Positions 14,155 to 18,218 of a stretch of 18,218 nt of DNA are shown here, piece by piece. The notes under the pieces were generated by a model. It had not been told where the DNA came from and did not search any database. It saw only the letters and a list, made by a program, of their open reading frames with translations. A program made the position numbers and the translations under genes. The stretch comes from SXOA01 sp051004015 (GTDB lineage Bacteria; Planctomycetota; Planctomycetia; Pirellulales; Pirellulaceae), in NCBI GenBank assembly GCA_051004015.1, contig JBPCKT010000074.1, forward strand, positions 1-18,218, written 5' to 3'. Each line of letters opens with the position of its first letter. Positions within the stretch are counted from its first letter, which is position 1.

Positions 14155-14270
14155 GGCAGTCTCCTACGGAAAAGAACTCAGCGGCGAACGAACTTGCCGC
14201 ATCAGGCCATTATACCGCTCCACGGACTTTCGCGCTTCGCCCCTGGGGGAATTCCCGGTATTCTGGCGGC

Positions 14271-15206
14271 ATGAGTTCCCCCTCGTCACTGCGAATCCAG
14301 CGAGAGCCGTTAACTCCCGGCTCGCGCGAGCTGGCGCTGGCCATGCATTGCTGGCCGGAGGCCGAGCGGGCGGCCCAGCTCCAGTCGCTGCGGCTGCTCA
14401 CACTCGCGGATAGCGGCGGCTTTTTGCTCCTCTCGGCCTGGCGCGGCGGAAATCTTGCCGGTGCGCTGCTTGCCCAGCAACTTCCCGGCAAAGCTGCCAC
14501 GCTCTGGCCAGCGCAATTGGCGGACAGAGAGTCTGACGTCGACATCGCGAAGCAGCTTGTGGCCGAAGCCGAACGGCAGCTCGTGGCGGGGGGTGTACAT
14601 CTTTGCCAGACGCTGCTTTCCAAGGACCAGGAACAGGCAACTGCTCAACTCATCGCCGCCGACTATCACCATCCCGCGGACTTGCTCTACATGACGTGCG
14701 AACGGCAGCAATTTCCCCATATTGCGCCAAACTTTGACAATTTCCTCCTCCGTCCATTTCAGCCGGCAAAGGCGGCGGAACTGGCGGCGCTCCTGGACGA
14801 GACCTACGTCGGCACGCAGGACTGCCCGTCTCTCAATGGCCTGCGTAACACGCTCGACGTCGTCGCCGGCTATCAGCACGTCGGCGAATTCCGGCCGGAA
14901 AGGTGGCTCATTCTGGAAAGCATCAGCCAAGATACTTTCCGCCAATCCGCCGGCTGCTTGCTGTTGGCCAGGCACGCCGGGCATCAAACGATGGAGCTGA
15001 TTTACGTCGGCATCAAACCTCCTTTCCGACAGCGGGGACTCGGCCGCAAGCTCACGAGACAAGCGCAGTGGCTCGCCGCAGAGGACCAATGCGAGCGGCT
15101 GGTGCTGGCGGTGGACGCCGCGAATGAGCCGGCCATTGCGATGTACTCCGCCGCCGGTTTTTGGGCCTGGGAAAAGCGGGCAATCTGGGTGAAACAACTG
15201 GCTTAG
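14271..15206 (+). CDS. GNAT-family acetyltransferase with two GNAT-like halves
   Basis: The 311-residue protein carries a clear GNAT motif A in its second half. MELIYVGIKPPFRQRGLGRKL includes the acetyl-CoA pyrophosphate-binding R253-Q-R-G-L-G258. It is followed by the motif B-like LAVDAANEPAIAMYSAAGF (about 283-301). The first half (about 1-140) also looks like a diverged acetyltransferase fold, which gives a tandem arrangement as in mycothiol-synthase-like proteins. The substrate is unknown. The gene diverges from the PDZ gene across a 116-bp gap that must hold both promoters. A GC-rich palindrome lies 25 bp after the stop. Confidence 0.85.
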   Translation: MSSPSSLRIQREPLTPGSRELALAMHCWPEAERAAQLQSLRLLTLADSGGFLLLSAWRGGNLAGALLAQQLPGKAATLWPAQLADRESDVDIAKQLVAEAERQLVAGGVHLCQTLLSKDQEQATAQLIAADYHHPADLLYMTCERQQFPHIAPNFDNFLLRPFQPAKAAELAALLDETYVGTQDCPSLNGLRNTLDVVAGYQHVGEFRPERWLILESISQDTFRQSAGCLLLARHAGHQTMELIYVGIKPPFRQRGLGRKLTRQAQWLAAEDQCERLVLAVDAANEPAIAMYSAAGFWAWEKRAIWVKQLA

Positions 15207-15230
15207 AAATTCGCGGAATCCAATGGGTGC

Positions 15231-15256
15231 CACGCCCACAGCTTTGCTTGGGCGTG
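15231..15256. repeat. GC-rich palindrome downstream of the GNAT gene
   Basis: CACGCCCACAGC (15231-15242) and GCTTGGGCGTG (15246-15256) pair over 11 bp with one bulged base and a TTT loop. It is preceded by GGGTGC, and this form is found as dispersed repeats in planctomycete intergenic DNA (from memory). It may end GNAT transcription, though no T-run follows. Confidence 0.6.
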
Positions 15257-15429
15257 CTTCCGTCAGCCAAATATTCCGCCGCAACTGACGGCTGGCAAAC
15301 ACTTTGCCGCCAACCTGTTGCCAGCGACCAGAATCAGAGCGACAACTTTTGCACACTCCCACTGCACGCCTCCCGCGAGGAATTTTTTTCTCGATTCGAC
15401 GCCCTTCTTGCACCGCTCAAAAAATCTTT

Positions 15430-15447
15430 GCCAGACCTTCGTCTGGC
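15430..15447. repeat. Hairpin GCCAGAC-CTTC-GTCTGGC upstream of dnaA
   Basis: A perfect 7-bp stem with a CTTC tetraloop ends four bases before the proposed dnaA -35 box. On the minus strand it is followed by AAAGATTTTTTG, so it could stop antisense transcription. Confidence 0.45.
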
Positions 15448-15450
15448 GTC

Positions 15451-15478
15451 TTGTGGACGACGCTAGCATGGTTATACT
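15451..15478 (+). promoter_or_regulatory. Candidate dnaA promoter with a DnaA-box-like -35 region
   Basis: TTGTGG (15451-15456) and TATACT (15473-15478) are separated by 16 bp, an acceptable sigma-70-type pair about 170 bp before the GTG start. TGTGGACGA (15452-15460) overlaps the -35 and matches the complement of the DnaA box TGTGGATAA at seven of nine bases, which would allow autorepression. This is a motif match only. Confidence 0.35.
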
Positions 15479-15647
15479 CGCCACCGTTGGGAACGATCGG
15501 GTCTTGAGTGGCGAGGAACTTCCTCTCCGCTTTCCACTTTAGATCGCGCTATTTGCCGGCGGTGCTTCCGGGTGCTTCTGCACTCGGGGAAAAGAATTCC
15601 CCCTTTGGGTTTCACCGCTAGGAGTGCGCGCATAGGATGCGTAGGGC

Positions 15648-17105
15648 GTGACCAAGGACGATAAGGAGATCGTGTCGGCGATCCTTTCCAGGATTGCAGG
15701 CAGGGTCGGTAAAGAACGACTCGAGATGTGGCTCGGCAACGGGGCGGAGGTTCGCCTCGAAGACCAGAGGCTCCACATCCTTCTCGAGGGCGGCTTCAAG
15801 CTCGAGCGGCTCCGTCGCGGACGCAAGGAAATCCTGGCCGCTGCCGGGGAAGTGCTGGGCTATGAGCCGGAGCTCGTCCTCGCCGTCAACAAGCCGCTGC
15901 CGCTGTTTGACAAGTTGGAAGCGAGCGCAGACGTTCGGCGCGGGTCTCCGACCCCGCCGCAGTGCCCGACCGAAGGTCTCCCTTCGGTTGTTTCTGGAGA
16001 GCCCGTCACTCTGCCGCTTGTTCCTCCGGCAGTTCCCGAGCCCGAACCGTCCTTCAAACCTTACCGCCGCCCCTTCGCCAATCTGCATTCCTTCATCGTC
16101 GGCGACGGCAACCGCGTCGCTCATGCCGCCGCCCTCTCCGTGCTGCCGCAACTTGGCCAGGTTTCCCCCGTGCTGTTCTACGGTCCCCCCGGCTGCGGAA
16201 AATCGCATCTGCTGGAGGGGATCTGGTGCCAGGCCAAGCAATCCAGCCACGTGAAGCGAGTCATCTATCTCACCGCGGAGCAGTTCACCACGCACTTTGT
16301 GGAAGCCATCAAGGGGGGCTCCGGCCTCCCCAGCTTCCGCCGCAAGTACCGCGAGGTGGAGCTGCTGCTGATTGACGACGTGCAGTTCTTCGCGGGGAAG
16401 CAGTCCACGCTTGTCGAAGTCCTCTACACCATTGATACGCTCCTGCGGGAGGGACGGCAGCTCATCTTCGCCGCGGATCGGCCCCCGTCGGAGCTCCGCC
16501 CGCTCGGCCCCGAAATCATCACCCGCCTCACGGGCGGCCTCGTCTGCGGAATGCAGGCCGCCGACTACGCCACCCGGCTGGAAATCCTCCGCGGCCTGGC
16601 CGCCCAGAAATCGCTCGCCGCGTCCGAAGAAGTCCTGGCCTATCTCGCCGCGCAGCTCCCCGGCGACGCCCGCCAGCTCGCCGGCGCGATGCACCGCCTG
16701 GCCGCTGCCGCCTTCGCCTACGAAGCGACCATCAACCTCGAATTCGTGCAGCACACGCTGGCCGACCTGATGCAGGCCACCCGGCGAGCGGTTCGCCTGC
16801 CGGAAATCGCCGGCGCGGTCTGCAGCCTGTTCGGCCTGGAAACCGAGCAGATGCAATCCGGCGGCAAATCCCCCAACATCAGCCACCCCCGCATGCTCGC
16901 CATGTGGCTCGCCCGCAAATACACTCGCAGCGCCTCCTCCGAAATCAGCCGCTACTTCGGCCGCAAGAGCCACAGCACGGTCCTCTCCGCCGAAGACAAA
17001 GTCGGCCAGTGGCTCGCCAGCGGCAAAACCCTTCCGCTGCCGCACGGCCAATGCACGGTGGAGGAAGCGCTGCGGCGGGTGGAAGCCCAACTGCGGCTGG
17101 GGTAG
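15648..17105 (+). CDS. dnaA: Chromosomal replication initiator DnaA
   Basis: The 485-residue protein has all four DnaA domains. Domain I (about 1-80) is followed by a Pro-rich linker (about 95-135). The AAA+ domain has Walker A GPPGCGKS (179-186, K185) and Walker B LLLIDD (D243, D244). C-terminal DNA-binding domain IV has the signature RMLAMWLARKYTRSASSEI and R439-K-S-H-S-T444. DnaA binds ATP, recognises DnaA boxes and opens the origin. The GTG at 15648 is fixed by an in-frame TAG at 15642-15644, and AGGA lies 10 nt upstream. Neighbours are a GNAT and a zinc-ribbon gene, not dnaN, recF or gyrB. That isolation, seen in planctomycetes, makes origin placement here uncertain. Confidence 0.96.
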   Translation: MTKDDKEIVSAILSRIAGRVGKERLEMWLGNGAEVRLEDQRLHILLEGGFKLERLRRGRKEILAAAGEVLGYEPELVLAVNKPLPLFDKLEASADVRRGSPTPPQCPTEGLPSVVSGEPVTLPLVPPAVPEPEPSFKPYRRPFANLHSFIVGDGNRVAHAAALSVLPQLGQVSPVLFYGPPGCGKSHLLEGIWCQAKQSSHVKRVIYLTAEQFTTHFVEAIKGGSGLPSFRRKYREVELLLIDDVQFFAGKQSTLVEVLYTIDTLLREGRQLIFAADRPPSELRPLGPEIITRLTGGLVCGMQAADYATRLEILRGLAAQKSLAASEEVLAYLAAQLPGDARQLAGAMHRLAAAAFAYEATINLEFVQHTLADLMQATRRAVRLPEIAGAVCSLFGLETEQMQSGGKSPNISHPRMLAMWLARKYTRSASSEISRYFGRKSHSTVLSAEDKVGQWLASGKTLPLPHGQCTVEEALRRVEAQLRLG

Positions 17106-17112
17106 GCGAGCG

Positions 17113-17128
17113 GGGGGCGTCAGCCCCC
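17113..17128. terminator. GGGGGC-GTCA-GCCCCC hairpin just after dnaA
   Basis: A perfect 6-bp all-GC stem with a GTCA loop lies 7 bp after the dnaA stop. There is no T-run, so it may be a dispersed repeat of the AGCGGGGGGCGTCAGCCCCC type known from planctomycetes (from memory) rather than a classical terminator. Confidence 0.45.
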
Positions 17129-17192
17129 TGATACTACCCGCGCTGTCCGCGGGAACTCCTCCCGACCCCTTCCCCTCCCCGAATAGGGGCCC

Positions 17193-17274
17193 GCTGAAAA
17201 ACCCCCCTGGTTTTTCAGCAGCGAGGCCGGGTATGGGGGCCCCACCCAAACTGAAAAACCCCCCGGGTTTTTCA
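17193..17274. repeat. Two copies of a GAAAAACC/GGTTTTTC palindrome
   Basis: Copy one spans 17193-17219 with arms GCTGAAAAACC and GGTTTTTCAGC (11 bp, 5-nt loop). Copy two spans 17252-17274 with arms TGAAAAACCC and GGGTTTTTCA (10 bp, 3-nt loop). Each is preceded by a GGGGC-containing stretch. The near-identity of the two, 33 bp apart, implies a duplicated repeat unit. Confidence 0.7.
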
Positions 17275-17485
17275 ACCCCCCTACGGTTTCCCTCCCCCAT
17301 CCGAGGGTCGCTCCCATCGGCGTGAATTGGCGATATGTTCCTTGTTTTTTCCGCGAGTGTCATGGCAGTTCTCGTAACAAACAGCGACGTACATTCTTCC
17401 GACATTTGCTAATAGTACAATAGTTCAGCTGGCACTGTCAAGAGGCAGGGGCCAGAATCCCGGAAATAGTTTATGGCAAGGCGCC

Positions 17486-17546
17486 GGGAGGGGTTTTCGC
17501 GCAGGCGGTTGAATTATTACAAGAGGTCGCCGCGAAAACTGCTCCC
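17486..17546. repeat. Long inverted repeat, possible REP/MITE-like element
   Basis: GGGAGGGGTTTTCGCG (17486-17501) and CGCGAAAACTGCTCCC (17531-17546) pair at 14 of 16 positions, with a 29-nt loop. The surrounding stretch from about 17443 to 17563 looks like a unit seen in multiple planctomycete intergenic regions (from memory), so it may be a nonautonomous palindromic element. Confidence 0.55.
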
Positions 17547-17658
17547 GACCCCTTTCACGATAGGCCAATTGAAATTGCCTTCGTCCCGTCGTTAGGATAG
17601 CGGCTGCTCATTTTCGAGAGTGAATACGCTCAGCATCTTTCCGAGGCGACTACTCACC

Positions 17659-18123
17659 ATGTACTGCCAGAAATGCGGCATTGAAGCTCCCACGAAGTAT
17701 GTGGCCATGTACCAGAACATCGGCATGCTCGTCATGCGGCTGGGGAGTTCCGTGGAGGGAAACCTCTGCAAGAATTGCATCCATTCCACCTTCTGGACGA
17801 TGACCGGCATCAACATGACGCTCGGCTGGTGGGGGATTATCTCGCTGGTCGTCACGCCGTTTTTCATCGTCAACAACACGGTCCGCTATCTCGGCTGCCT
17901 GGCCATGGAGCCGCCCGCACTCGGCGCGGCACCGCCGCAGCTCACCGACGACGTCATGCAGCGCCTCCAGCCGCACGTGCAGGAGATTTTCGGCCGGCTG
18001 AATGCCCAGGAGCCCCTGGAGCGCGTCTGCCAGGACGTGGCGATGCGCACCGGCGCGTCTCCCGGCCAGGTCTCGCTCTACGTTGCCGCCCTGATCGCCC
18101 ACGCCCAGCAGCAGGGACAGTAA
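17659..18123 (+). CDS. Zinc-ribbon membrane protein
   Basis: The 154-residue reading from ATG 17659 starts MYCQKCG, which places a CxxC pair (C3, C6) at the very N-terminus. A second pair follows at C37 and C40 (NLCKNCIH), together a probable zinc ribbon. Next is a hydrophobic segment (about 45-71, with GWWGIISLVVTPFFIV) that should be a membrane helix. The C-terminal half is soluble and helical (LTDDVMQRLQPHVQEIFGRLNAQEPLERVCQDVAMRT). A GTG at 17620 would add 13 residues but has no better ribosome site. The family is not named; similar zinc-ribbon/membrane proteins occur in planctomycetes. The ribbon may act in binding nucleic acid or protein near the membrane. Confidence 0.7.
   Translation: MYCQKCGIEAPTKYVAMYQNIGMLVMRLGSSVEGNLCKNCIHSTFWTMTGINMTLGWWGIISLVVTPFFIVNNTVRYLGCLAMEPPALGAAPPQLTDDVMQRLQPHVQEIFGRLNAQEPLERVCQDVAMRTGASPGQVSLYVAALIAHAQQQGQ

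Positions 18124-18218
<95 letters not shown>

Larger units (their letters stand above)
15257..15647. other. Upstream region of dnaA
   Basis: This 391-bp gene-free stretch has A/T-rich patches (15382-15388 T-run, 15418-15424 A-run). It also holds a DnaA-box-like TTTTGCACA (15347-15355, one mismatch to TTATNCACA), a hairpin at 15430-15447, a promoter candidate at 15451-15478, and a GGGGAA/TTCCCC hairpin (15586-15602). There is no cluster of boxes such as an origin would need, so I do not call oriC. Confidence 0.5.
17106..17658. other. Gene-free region rich in palindromes after dnaA
   Basis: The 553 bp between dnaA and the zinc-ribbon gene have no credible coding frame on the plus strand. Long minus-strand frames crossing it are antisense to dnaA and compositional. 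It contains four palindromic elements (listed separately), C-rich tracts around 17157-17180 and a more A/T-rich patch near 17380-17425. The density of inverted repeats suggests accumulation of small mobile or REP-like elements, and possibly transcription ends. Confidence 0.55.

Noticed and set aside
14310..15413. 367-residue minus-strand frame opposite the GNAT gene
   Set aside because: The plus strand carries a clear GNAT motif A. The antisense product has no family signature.
15257..15647. Chromosomal origin (oriC)
   Set aside because: Only two imperfect DnaA-box-like sites and no repeated box cluster or strong AT-rich unwinding block are visible, and dnaN is not adjacent.
17113..17274. 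CRISPR array
   Set aside because: The repeats are palindromes in only two similar copies, with no regular spacer series and no cas genes.
15618..17405. 595-residue open frame on the minus strand opposite dnaA
   Set aside because: It is antisense to a clear DnaA. Its translation is low in complexity, rich in Gly, Ala, Glu and Arg, and contains no domain. It reflects high GC at third codon positions.

Overview
The window (about 18.2 kb, GC-rich) looks like chromosomal DNA of a planctomycete (Planctomycetota, possibly Gemmataceae- or Pirellulales-like). Pointers are a DUF1080 (3-keto-disaccharide hydrolase) secreted protein, an exported VIT-VWA protein with a Gly-rich linker, a dnaA isolated from dnaN/recF/gyrB, many small hypothetical and membrane genes, weak Shine-Dalgarno sites, and several short GC-rich palindromes of dispersed-repeat type. 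The lineage is inferred from gene content only. Both ends look like contig ends: the left edge cuts an IS30-type transposase and the right edge is a 30-base poly-G run followed by low-complexity sequence.

Layout. 1-525: tail of an IS30-family transposase, about 370 bp without genes, then a guanidine-III (ykkC-III) riboswitch. 526-867: the guanidine exporter gene gdx/sugE under that riboswitch. 830-2113 (minus): hemL (tetrapyrrole synthesis), overlapping gdx tail to tail. 2191-2898 (minus): an antitoxin/PIN-toxin pair. 3166-6534: exported VIT-VWA protein followed by a kinase-like phosphotransferase. 6736-7710: secreted DUF1080 protein. 7775-8468: overlapping nucleotidyltransferase-fold gene and small charged partner. 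8484-9575: three small membrane proteins in a tight row. 9586-12024 (minus): DinB-family protein, an unrecognised protein and a GlmM-type phosphohexomutase. 12132-12482: small unrecognised protein. 12457-14154 (minus): CopZ-N-terminal-like Fe-S/zinc protein and an exported two-PDZ protein. 14271-15206: GNAT acetyltransferase. 15648-17105: dnaA. 17659-18123: zinc-ribbon membrane protein.

The strongest regulatory unit is the riboswitch plus gdx. The 3' strand of the aptamer's P2 helix can instead pair with the ribosome-binding region, so guanidine binding should free the ribosome site and turn on guanidine export. The rest is mostly core housekeeping (hemL, glmM, dnaA) mixed with planctomycete envelope proteins, one toxin-antitoxin pair and one possible minimal two-gene module. 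I see no CRISPR array, tRNA, rRNA or prophage. I did not find a convincing wholly new multi-gene system. The best candidates for a second look are the riboswitch architecture, the nucleotidyltransferase/small-protein pair, the atypical phosphotransferase active site and the palindromic element downstream of dnaA.
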